This document shows, piece after piece, positions 7,708-16,200 of a DNA stretch of 64,000 nt (position 1 is its first letter; every line of letters begins with the position of its first letter). A program made the position numbers and the translations under genes. The notes beneath the pieces were generated by a model. The model made no database searches and was not told the DNA's origin. It was given only the letters and a program-made list of their open reading frames with translations. This DNA comes from CBDCWT01 sp965223305. Its GTDB lineage: Bacteria; Planctomycetota; Planctomycetia; Pirellulales; Pirellulaceae. The stretch is taken from contig CBDCWT010000047.1 of NCBI GenBank assembly GCA_965223305.1, positions 1 to 64,000 of the forward strand, written 5' to 3'.

Positions 7708-8951
7708 TTCGATGCGTCCCCCACCAGCGCATGCTGTGCGCTGCCGAGCAAAATGCAGGTGTTATATCGGCTGCTTAGCCGGCCGGCATCGTCGCTGCTA
7801 CGGACGTGGCCGATTCCCAGGTCCTCGACAAAGTCGGCATTCAAGTCGCTGAGCAAGTAGACCCGAGCCCGCTGTTTGGCCTCAGCAAGCAACGACGCAG
7901 AGACTGCGTCCGTGGAGCGATCACGGCGGATGGCATGCAGGGTTTGCTCCTCGTCGACGCCATCCGTCAACCGCATCAGGGCCGGACCCGGCGGGCAGCG
8001 GAGTTGGGTGCACAGTAGAATCGCTCCCCCTTCGTCGACAGCTTGTGAAGCGGCGAAAAGAGCTCTCGCAAAGTTGTCCCAAGTTTGTTGCTCGGGTCCA
8101 CCCTCAATGCCAGCCACGACCAGCTCGGCCCGACTTGGTGCAGCGTGCATCCAGGCGGCTCGGCAGAGTTTCTGGCCGCGCTGGGCGACCTGTTGGCCTT
8201 CCCCGGCCAGCACATGAAGGATCGAGTCACCGGGACCGGGCGTGACTTGAATCGTTAACTGGACACCGAGCAACCAGGCCGCTTCCTCCACTTCCTCCCG
8301 CCGCCGTCGTTGGTGCGCAGTCCAGTCGCGGGTGCCAGGAGCTCGAAAACGCTGCAAGGTGACTTCATCTGAGAAAGCGGGAAACAGGCCGCTATGAATG
8401 CCGTGGTAACCAAGTGCCTGCTCGAGCCGGAGCGTGCTCACTGGCAAGACCACGTCCGCGTCACAGATGGTCTTGTTGAAGTAGATCGGCTTGCCTTCCT
8501 TCGACGCGGCCAGATAACTGAGTTTGGACGGGTCGCTTGGATCGTGAACCGACATCTCAATGCTGGCCTGGACCGAGTCGGGCAGGCCGCTCAGCACGGA
8601 AAGACTGCCAGCCGACAGCACGACCCGGATCGAGCCAATCTCTGGCGTCCCTTCCAACAGGCTCCGCACGATTCCCGTGACCAGTTGGTCCTTCTGAGGA
8701 AGGTCGCTGTCGAGACTGATAGCCACGTGGTCGCCAGGCACCACGGCGGCTCGTAGCGGCGGAAAACCGAGTGGATTGGTGGTCGCCGCCTGGACCGCCG
8801 CGGCTGGGTCCGGCAGCACCGCACCGTGAGGGCGCGTACAGTCGGCCAAAACCGCCGCCGGCGGCAGATCCAACTGGAGCTTGGCCCCATCGCCATATCG
8901 GATTTCGCAGTCCACAGGTCGGTAGCTGTTCAAAGTGATAGGAACGCGCAC
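7692..8951 (-). CDS. Degenerate LarA-like (DUF2088) protein, cofactor residues missing
   Basis: The 419-residue protein starts at GTG 8949-8951. Its N-terminal half follows the LarA domain order: EIRYGDGAKLQLDLPP, then PAAAVQAATTNPLGFPPL, then the VVPGDHVAISLDSDLPQKDQLVTGIVRSLLEG segment. The place of the catalytic ATGxHRP reads LSAGSLSV (no His). The place of PHxMAGFSGGRK reads GYHGIHSGLFPAFSD, without the cofactor-tethering Lys. It is therefore unlikely to bind the nickel-pincer cofactor in the usual way and may have a different or regulatory role. It overlaps ygfZ by 16 bases in the same direction. The active paralogue sits at 3130-4404. Confidence 0.7.
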   Translation of the reverse strand: MRVPITLNSYRPVDCEIRYGDGAKLQLDLPPAAVLADCTRPHGAVLPDPAAAVQAATTNPLGFPPLRAAVVPGDHVAISLDSDLPQKDQLVTGIVRSLLEGTPEIGSIRVVLSAGSLSVLSGLPDSVQASIEMSVHDPSDPSKLSYLAASKEGKPIYFNKTICDADVVLPVSTLRLEQALGYHGIHSGLFPAFSDEVTLQRFRAPGTRDWTAHQRRRREEVEEAAWLLGVQLTIQVTPGPGDSILHVLAGEGQQVAQRGQKLCRAAWMHAAPSRAELVVAGIEGGPEQQTWDNFARALFAASQAVDEGGAILLCTQLRCPPGPALMRLTDGVDEEQTLHAIRRDRSTDAVSASLLAEAKQRARVYLLSDLNADFVEDLGIGHVRSSDDAGRLSSRYNTCILLGSAQHALVGDASNWDTP

Positions 8952-9304
8952 GCCTTTTTTTGCGGGCGATGACCAATCATATCAGCGAAGAAGCGCCCAA
9001 AGAAGTCGGTGTTCCTTCGCGCGCGGGCTCGCTCCGGCGGCCCATATAACCGGTCACACCGTCAGTTCCCGAACGGCGAGAATATGTTGCTTTGGGAATC
9101 TAGGGAAAACAGGATCGTCTGGTGAACTGCGATGGGCTAAGGGGACGATAGCAACTTCCAGATCCAGCAAGCAGATGGCTGGGCCGTTGCCAGAGACCGA
9201 ACTGAGCTGCCGTAGCACACCCGTTAGATCAACACGGGGCCAGCGGTTTGACGACGGTGACTTTCTTAGAGAAACGTTTTTCGGTTGTTTAGGAGTACTC
9301 CCCA
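8952..9304. promoter_or_regulatory. Divergent intergenic region upstream of the Cys-rich gene
   Basis: This is the shared upstream region of the leftward LarA-like/ygfZ pair and the rightward Cys-rich gene. A TTGACG hexamer (9248-9253) could be a -35 element, but the hexamer at the usual spacing is a poor -10. A ribosome site, AGGAG (9291-9295), precedes ATG 9305. No other gene is supported. Confidence 0.35.
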
Positions 9305-9868
9305 ATGAAAACTCGAATCATTCTACCAGCCGCCGTTGTGGCCGGTCTGATGATGCTGGCCAGCGCTCCGAACGCCCACGCGTTCGAGCTGTTGAGCCGC
9401 GTGATGGGTGGCGGTGCTGCACAGCACGGCGCGGCCCAGAAAGGTGGTTGTGGAGCGGCCCAGAAGGGCGGTTGTGGCGCAGCCCAGAAGGGTGGCGCAG
9501 CTCAAAAGGGTGGCGCGGTCCAAAAGGGTGGCTGCGGCGCCTCGCAAAAGGGCGGTTGTGGTGCGGCCCAGAAGGGCGGAAAAGGCGGATGTGGCGCGGC
9601 TCAAAGAGGTTGCGGCCGATCGAAGTGCCATCGTAGCCGCTGCCGACAGCCTCGTCACCGTTGCCGCCATGGTAAGGGTGGCTGCCGAGGCCGAAGTGCC
9701 TGTGGTGGTAAGGGTGGTTGCGGCGCGTCCCAGAAGGGCGGCTGCGGCGCATCCCAGAAGGGTGGCTGCGGCGCCTCGCAAAAGGGCGGTTGTGGTGCAG
9801 CCCAAAAGGGCGGCGCTGCCCAAAAGGGTGGTGCGGCTCAAAAAGGTTGGGGTGCTGCTCAGAAGTAG
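9305..9868 (+). CDS. Secreted Cys/Gly-rich tandem-repeat protein
   Basis: The 187-residue product has a clear signal peptide (MKTRIILPAAVVAGLMMLAS, cleaved near NAHA-F). After it come two blocks of short tandem repeats based on KGGCGAAQ/KGGCGASQ and KGGAAQ (about residues 44-100 and 138-187). They flank a basic Cys/His/Arg-rich centre (CGRSKCHRSRC, then HRCRHGKGGCRGRSACGG). The regular Cys spacing and His content suggest metal binding, disulfide cross-linking or a structural role at the cell surface; none is demonstrated. DNA repeats make the locus prone to expansion and contraction. It has its own ribosome site (AGGAG) and a strong terminator just downstream, so it is probably monocistronic. 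Confidence 0.75.
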   Translation: MKTRIILPAAVVAGLMMLASAPNAHAFELLSRVMGGGAAQHGAAQKGGCGAAQKGGCGAAQKGGAAQKGGAVQKGGCGASQKGGCGAAQKGGKGGCGAAQRGCGRSKCHRSRCRQPRHRCRHGKGGCRGRSACGGKGGCGASQKGGCGASQKGGCGASQKGGCGAAQKGGAAQKGGAAQKGWGAAQK

Positions 9869-9935
9869 CCTCAGCTGAGAAGAACAACGGCCAACCGGGA
9901 GCCCAAGCGGGTGAGGTTGGCTGTCAGATCGTACA

Positions 9936-9975
9936 AGAGAGCCCCGCTTTGTAGCCGGGGCTTTCTCTATTTCTT
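9936..9975 (+). terminator. Rho-independent terminator of the Cys-rich gene
   Basis: The arms AGAGAGCCCCG (9936-9946) and CGGGGCTTTCT (9956-9966) pair over about 11 base pairs with one G-U, around a 9-base loop. A T-rich stretch (ctatttctt) follows. It lies about 70 bases after the Cys-rich stop codon and is the clearest intrinsic terminator in the window. Confidence 0.8.
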
Positions 9976-10098
9976 GAACCGACGCAGGAAAACGCTGGGG
10001 ACATTGGTTTTCATGCCTTGACGGGGCTTGCTGCGGTGTGCGATTCTTAAGGAGTGAAGAATAGGCAAAGGGGGCGCCTATGCTCGGGAGAGTGTGTC

Positions 10099-11832
10099 AT
10101 GCTGGCTCGTTACCAAACCGTTCTGCGGGACCGTTGTCTCCGGTTATTGCTGCCTCCTCTTGTCGCTTTGGGAATTTGGTCGGGAACGACCCTAGCATCA
10201 TCACCCGACGCGGGAGTGCTTGAAGCCCATCTCACCGCGGGTGAGTTTGGCCCTGCCCGAGAGCTCGCCGAGGGGCTCTCCAATCCAACTCAGCGAGATG
10301 CTTGGCTGGCGCAGATTGCCAATTCACAAGCCCAAGCTGGGGCGCGGCAAGCCTCGATGCGTACAGCTTATGGCATCCGCAACGACGCGGCGCGCCACAC
10401 CACTTTTGGTCAGCTAGCGACCTACGCCGAGGGACGCCGTGGCGCGGCCGGCGGTGCGGCGCTCGCTGACTTCGACACGCTGATCACTCTGATGACAACC
10501 ACGGTCGAGCCCGATTCTTGGGACACGATCGGTGGCCCCGGCTCTGCCCAGCCGTTTCCCACGGGCGTTTACGTCGATGCGGCCGGGCTCATGAAACGAA
10601 CGTCTACCGAGGGCAGCTTGGCGCTCAGCCTGTTGCGCCGCGACTCCTACCGGGATCGGGGCAATCGCGACCTCTATCGCTCCTCGCCGCTGAGAAAAGT
10701 GTCTCTCACTCGGCTGGAGAAGCACGTTCAGATGCAGTGGGCGCTCGGAAGACGCCCCGACGAAGCGATGCAGGCGCTGGCCGGTTTGTACGACGTGAAG
10801 TATGTCCTGCTGTTCCCCGATTCCGACGAGGTTATCCTGGTCGGGCCGGCCGGAGGTTGGACGACCGCCGCCGACGGCCGCCTCGTCAACAGTACGTCCG
10901 GCCAACCGGTGCTGAGGTTGGACGATCTCGTTGTTGTGCTCCGCAATGCGTTCGGTGAGTCAGGCCATTTTGGTTGCGCGATCACCCCCGTTCGCGATCG
11001 GCTGGCAGGCGTTCAGTCCTTTTTGCAGGCGTCGTCAGCTAAGCCTCTCCGCAAGACGCAGCGGGCGAAGTGGCTGTCTGAGTTGCGGGAGCAGCTAGGT
11101 CAGCAAGAGATCAGTGTTTTCGGCATCGATCCGCGAACTCGAGCTGCCCGCGTTCTGGTAGCGGCCGACTATCACATGAAGCTGATCGGCATGGGACTTG
11201 CCGAAGGGACGGTGGGGGTCAAGAGCTACCTGGACACTGTGACACTCGAGGACGACGGCACGCCTCCGGCGATGGACGTACTGCGTTGGTGGTTCACGTT
11301 GAACTACAAAGGCGTTCGCGCGACCGAATCGCGAAACGCATTTGAGCTCGTCGGTCCAGGTGTGCGGGTGCTCAGCGAAAATGAGCTGCTGGACGAACGC
11401 GGGGTCCGCATTCACACTGGTAGCTCGGAAGATTTAAACAGTCGATTCGCCCATCGCTTTACCAAGCATTTCGACGAGCTGGCGACGAGGTATCCGATCT
11501 ACGCTGAGTTGCGCAATGTGTTTGATTTGGCCGTGGTGGCGAACATCATCCATGCCGAGTCGGGGCAGATCGATTGCCGCTTCAAGCACTTTACGTCTCC
11601 GGAGCGGTACCAGCTTGCACTTGGCGCCGCGCCCACACATGTCGACTCAGTCATCAACTATCGCGAGCTTGGTCGAAAACACTTGATAGTCGGCGTCAGC
11701 GGCGGAGTTCGGATCGACGCTCGCCCATTTCTCCGCTCGTCACAGTTGGCTGACGACCAAGGCAATTTGGCTGCCGTCTCTGCAGCCGGCGTGCCCGACA
11801 CGGTTCCCGCTGACGTCTGGTGGTGGGACTAG
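10099..11832 (+). CDS. Secreted DUF1598-like planctomycete protein
   Basis: From ATG 10099 (GGGAG 8 bases upstream) the product is 577 residues. An upstream GTG at 10054 would put 15 charged residues before the signal peptide and is less likely. The signal sequence is LLLPPLVALGIWSGTTLASS. A short helical region follows, then LITLMTTTVEPDSWDTIGGPG, and a later GIDPRTRAARVLVAADYHMKLIGMGL segment. This reminds me of the DUF1598 family known mainly from planctomycetes; I am going from memory of the pattern. A WWFTLNY motif lies near residue 395 and the protein ends WWWD. The location is exported; the function is unknown. Confidence 0.6.
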   Translation: MLARYQTVLRDRCLRLLLPPLVALGIWSGTTLASSPDAGVLEAHLTAGEFGPARELAEGLSNPTQRDAWLAQIANSQAQAGARQASMRTAYGIRNDAARHTTFGQLATYAEGRRGAAGGAALADFDTLITLMTTTVEPDSWDTIGGPGSAQPFPTGVYVDAAGLMKRTSTEGSLALSLLRRDSYRDRGNRDLYRSSPLRKVSLTRLEKHVQMQWALGRRPDEAMQALAGLYDVKYVLLFPDSDEVILVGPAGGWTTAADGRLVNSTSGQPVLRLDDLVVVLRNAFGESGHFGCAITPVRDRLAGVQSFLQASSAKPLRKTQRAKWLSELREQLGQQEISVFGIDPRTRAARVLVAADYHMKLIGMGLAEGTVGVKSYLDTVTLEDDGTPPAMDVLRWWFTLNYKGVRATESRNAFELVGPGVRVLSENELLDERGVRIHTGSSEDLNSRFAHRFTKHFDELATRYPIYAELRNVFDLAVVANIIHAESGQIDCRFKHFTSPERYQLALGAAPTHVDSVINYRELGRKHLIVGVSGGVRIDARPFLRSSQLADDQGNLAAVSAAGVPDTVPADVWWWD

Positions 11833-12005
11833 GTTTTAGTCTCACAAGTGCATGCACTGCCAGCGGACCGCGAGTAGCTCCTCGCAGCCCTATGCTTCGC
11901 CTGTAGCGGTTGTTCTATCTGCGCCGATAGTAATTGAATGTGGTTTGTACCGGCCCAGCAGTCTGGCTCGGCATATCAAGTCATGTTCCCAGAAAGGCGT
12001 TGAAG

Positions 12006-13100
12006 ATGCGTCCCCAACGGCAATACCGCGGCCCAGGAGTATCGCCCGCGCGGCGTTGGGCACCGAGCTTTGTCCTGATTTGGGTCTGCCTGGGCGTCAC
12101 CGGAGTGGTTTCGCAGCATGCTCTCGGCGACTCCGCTGGCGACAGTTGGGAGCACTTCGAGATTCGGCTGCCAAAGCCGAACTCGAACCGAAAACCACCC
12201 ATCGTGACGGCGCTGGCAATCCGGGACGGAGGAAATGAGGTTGCGATCGCAGGTGATGATCACGTGGTGCGACTCTGGGACATTTCTGCTGCCCGCTTCG
12301 CTGCTGAGCTAACCGGGCACACCGATTTGGTCCGCACATTGGCGTATTCCACGAACGGCTCGTTGCTGGCCTCGGCGGGGAATGACGGAAAGTTGTTTAT
12401 TTGGGATGCAGCCGACCATCTGTTGTTGTCAAATCACGACCAACCGCTTCCGATCACCCGGCTCGTGTTTGCTCGCCAAGGATCGCTGGTGACCACCGTC
12501 GGCTTTCGATCACCACTTCGCTTCTTCGACGTTCATCAGGGTCAGGAGGTCCGTTCGTTGTCCTGCCCCTGCAGCGACATGCGAGCTTTGGCCGTGTCAC
12601 CGGACGACCGATACCTTGCCGCTGGCGGTCGTAACGGAACGATACGGGTCTGGGAGTTGGCGACGGGCAGTACAGTGAGCGAGTTTACTGCCCATCGGCA
12701 GAGGATCCATGCTGTACAGTTCTCGCCGGATAACGAGTGGATTGCATCATGCAGTGACGATCGCACGGTTCGAGTTTCCCGAGTCGACGGCAGCGAGCCG
12801 GTTGTGCTGCGTGGTCCTGCCGCCAAAGTGATGTCTTTGGTGTTTTGTGGAACGCGGGAGATCGCGGCAGGCGGGAGTGACAACATGATCCGCATTTGGA
12901 ACGTCGAGCAGGGGGCCGAAAGCGCGCGGCTCGCCGGGCACACCGGTTCCATCATGGCTCTTGCTTATTCAAGCGGGACGCTCGTCTCGGCAGGGTATGA
13001 CACGGCGGTCTGTGTCTGGCGGCGTACTCGAAATGTGGCGGGAGAAAATCGGGCTGCGCAGCGAGTTGGAGCACGAACTTCGGGTGTCGAGCTGCGCTAG
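12006..13100 (+). CDS. Exported WD40-repeat protein
   Basis: From ATG 12006 the product is 364 residues. A start at 11934 is possible but adds a non-signal-like leader. A hydrophobic signal or anchor (SFVLIWVCLGVTGVVSQHAL) is followed by six or seven WD40 blades: VVRLWDI, KLFIWDA, IRVWELA, VRVSRVD, IRIWNVE and VCVWRRT mark blade ends, and GHTDLVRTLAYS/GHTGSIMALAYS the GH dipeptides. WD40 propellers are protein-interaction platforms; an exported one suits the large planctomycete periplasm. No catalytic domain is attached. It lies 5' of the giant adhesin-like gene in the same direction, about 150 bases away. Confidence 0.8.
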   Translation: MRPQRQYRGPGVSPARRWAPSFVLIWVCLGVTGVVSQHALGDSAGDSWEHFEIRLPKPNSNRKPPIVTALAIRDGGNEVAIAGDDHVVRLWDISAARFAAELTGHTDLVRTLAYSTNGSLLASAGNDGKLFIWDAADHLLLSNHDQPLPITRLVFARQGSLVTTVGFRSPLRFFDVHQGQEVRSLSCPCSDMRALAVSPDDRYLAAGGRNGTIRVWELATGSTVSEFTAHRQRIHAVQFSPDNEWIASCSDDRTVRVSRVDGSEPVVLRGPAAKVMSLVFCGTREIAAGGSDNMIRIWNVEQGAESARLAGHTGSIMALAYSSGTLVSAGYDTAVCVWRRTRNVAGENRAAQRVGARTSGVELR

Positions 13101-13159
13101 AGCTCGATTCCAGATTGTCTCGGGCATTTCCCGATGACCAAACACACAGCGCGGCGTAG

Positions 13160-13205
13160 CCGCAAGCAGAGTCCCTTCTCCCTGCCGGGAAGAAGGTGGC
13201 CGAAG
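13160..13205. repeat. GC-rich hairpin repeat
   Basis: The segment 'cccttctccctgccgggaagaaggtggccgaaggc' is the inverted relative of 4778-4832. It forms a CTTCTCCC/GGGAAGAAG hairpin and a partial GGCC hairpin. It lies between the WD40 and adhesin-like genes and has no T-tract. Confidence 0.55.
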
Positions 13206-13251
13206 GCACGGCGCGAAGACCTTGACTACTAGTAGCACAGGGAGGTGCGGA

Positions 13252-16200
13252 GTGGGGTTACTTGCTCGCGTTGCCAGGCTCGTTCGCAAGTGCCGCCGTC
13301 GAGACGAACACGACGGCCGGATCCAGCTAGACGGGCGCACTCGACGGTTTGAAACGATGGAGCCGCGGCGGATGCTGGCCGCGGATCTGTTGCAGGTTGG
13401 GGCAGTCTTCACGGAAGCCGACCTCGGCAGTGATCTGCAAGGTGATACGTTCGAGGTGACCTTCGAGGGAGGAGCGCCGGGGACTCAGCTCACCAGGTTG
13501 GTCATCGACGGTGATCAGGACGATGTCGGGTTCGGCGAAGGCGACGTTTTTTTTGACAATCTTCCCGGTGGTTTTGGCGCCGACAACTCCTTTCCATTTA
13601 CGCTGTTGCAGCTCAATACAGCCAACCCTGATGCCACTGTGCAAGCATCGATTACCGACGGGCAGTCGCAGTTGGTGCTGGACCTGACCGGCTTCCAGGC
13701 CGGCGACAAGTTACTGTTCAGTGTTGATGTGGACGAAGTCGAGGATTTTGATCCAGATTCCCGCGACTTGGATTTGATCAACGAGGGCTTCGACCCAATT
13801 ACCTCTGGTGTTGAGTTTCAAGGCTCTCGCTTCACCGCCCAATTCTCAGCGCCACATTATCACGCTGCGGGCGGCACCGGTGAGTTTCGTAATCGCTACG
13901 ATGATGCACTGGCCGCCACGAACCTCGATCTGCCCGCTGACAACGACGGAGGGCTGCGAGATCGCCGTGACGGTGTTGTGGTGACGGTCGAGCAGCAACC
14001 CCTGCCGATCTCGATTGCCGGAACGGTCTTTCTCGACCACGACCTGAACCTCCAGCAGGACCCAGCGGAAACAGGGCTGGCAGACGTCGAACTGTCGCTG
14101 TGGAAGCAGGAAGGAGCTCAATACCAGGCCACCGGGCACACCACCCACACGGATGAGGTTGGTAACTATGAATTCGGTTTTGATCTCAACCTGCTGCCGG
14201 GAACCTACCAGGTCCGGGAGGTGCAACCACCGGGACTTTACAGTGTTGGTGCCATCGCCGGTACGGTGGCCGGTCGGCCGACAGGGGTCGTTGCCGCGAG
14301 CGAACCGAATCGGTTGTCCGAGATCGCGATGCCGCTCGGCGGAGAACGGGCCATCAACTATGACTTTGCTGAAGCGCGGCCGGCGGCGCTGAGCGGTTAC
14401 GTTTTTCACGACCGCAATGACGACGGCAGACGCGATCAGGGTGAAGAGGGACTCGCTAATGTCATCGTCGACCTGGTTCCGGTCGACACCATCGCGGCAC
14501 AGGCAGCTGTCAGGTCGGTCACCGATAGCACAGGTTATTACGAAGCCACCGGACTTGCTCCAGGAACGTACCGCGTCGTCGAGGTGCAGCAGCCCACCGG
14601 TTTCTTTGATGGTTTGGACAGCCCAGGTCGGGTGGACGGTCAGCTGCGAGGGACGGCGGTCAATCCCGGGGACAGCCTCGAAGAAGTGCTCCTCCGCGGC
14701 GGCGATGTTGGCGTGGAGTACAACTTTGGGGAACTCGCCCCGGTCTCCCTGAGCGGTGCGGTACACCTGTCAACTGCTGATGGTGATTGTTTCAGTGACG
14801 GGATGTTGCACCCGCCTTTAGCGGATGTTGTGATTCGCTTGTTAGACGGTAGTGGGACGCTCGTCGCTGAGACGATGACCGACGCGAGTGGCGAATACCG
14901 ATTCGAACAACTGATGCCAGGCGAATATTCGTTGATGGAGGTGACGCCGCAGGGACTACTGGATGGTAGTGGGCAAGTCGGCACGGTGCTCGGTAGCCCG
15001 CGCGGCCGACTGACGAGCAGCAACCAGATCTCGGCCATCGTGCTCGCGTCGGGACAACACGGAACCGGCTACGATTTTTGCGAACACGCGCCCGGTTCAC
15101 TTTCTGGCTACGTCTACCACGATGCCAACCATAACGGCGTCATGGATGGGCAAGAGGTGGGTCTTGGTGGGGCGGTAGTCACGCTGCTCGACGCGGATCG
15201 TCGAGTCGTCGCCCAAGATCGAACGTCGTCGGATGGGTTCTATCGATTCGATGGTCTGGCAGCGGGTGAGTACACGATCCGCGAGCAACAACCGGAGGGT
15301 TGGCTGGATGGGTTGGATGCTGCGGGCACGATTCAAGGCGCGGTGGTTGGCCGAGCGGAGAACCCCGGTGATCGGATCAGCGACATTCAGCTGCGTTACG
15401 GTGAGCAAGGGGTGCACTACGACTTCGGCGAGCTGGCGCCGGTCAAGATTGGCGGATTCGTCTACCACGACCGCAACAACAACGGGATACGGGATGCAGA
15501 CGAGGAGGGCATTGGCGGGGCGCAGCTCCGCGTGATTCCAGTTGCGGCCCAAGCGCCTCAAGAGGCGGTCAACATCGTGAGTTCCGCCGATGGAATGTAC
15601 ATGACCGGGATGATTGCACCGGGGAGATATCGGATTGTCCAGGTAGCGCAGCCCGAGGGCTACTTCGACGGATTGGATAGCGCAGGTACAGTCAACGGGC
15701 AACCTCAGGGCAGCGCGCTCAACCCCGGGGATGCGATTGAGTCCATCGAGTTAGGCAGCGGCGAGACAGGTATGGACTTCAACTTCGGAGAACTACGCCC
15801 GGCCAGCATCGCAGGAAGCGTGCACTTGTCAGATGGAAACGGTGTTTGTTTTCAAGATGGCTCACAACATCTTCCAGTGGCCGGCGCCGAACTGTTTCTG
15901 CTAAACGAATTTGAAGAAACAGTCGCCAGTACTACGACTGATTCGAGAGGTGAATATCGCTTCGACAACCTGTTGCCAGGTAGCTACACGGTCGTCGAGC
16001 AAACACCTGCCGGCTTGCTCGACGGCGGCGAACGGGTAGGTCGTATCGCCGGAAGAACGGTTGGCGAAGTGGTAGGCGACGACAGGATCGGCGGGATCGT
16101 GTTGCTCGCCGGGGATCAAGCAACCAGTTTTGATTTTTGCGAACACGCGCCTGGTTCACTTTCTGGCTACGTCTACCACGATGCCAACCATAACGGTGTC

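Noticed and set aside
9054..9305. Leftward 83-codon frame upstream of the Cys-rich gene
   Set aside because: No ribosome site, no recognisable family, and it would cover the promoter region of the neighbouring gene.
13222..13251. TTG 13222 as start of the giant surface protein
   Set aside because: GTG 13252 has GGGAGG at good spacing, while TTG 13222 has no ribosome site.
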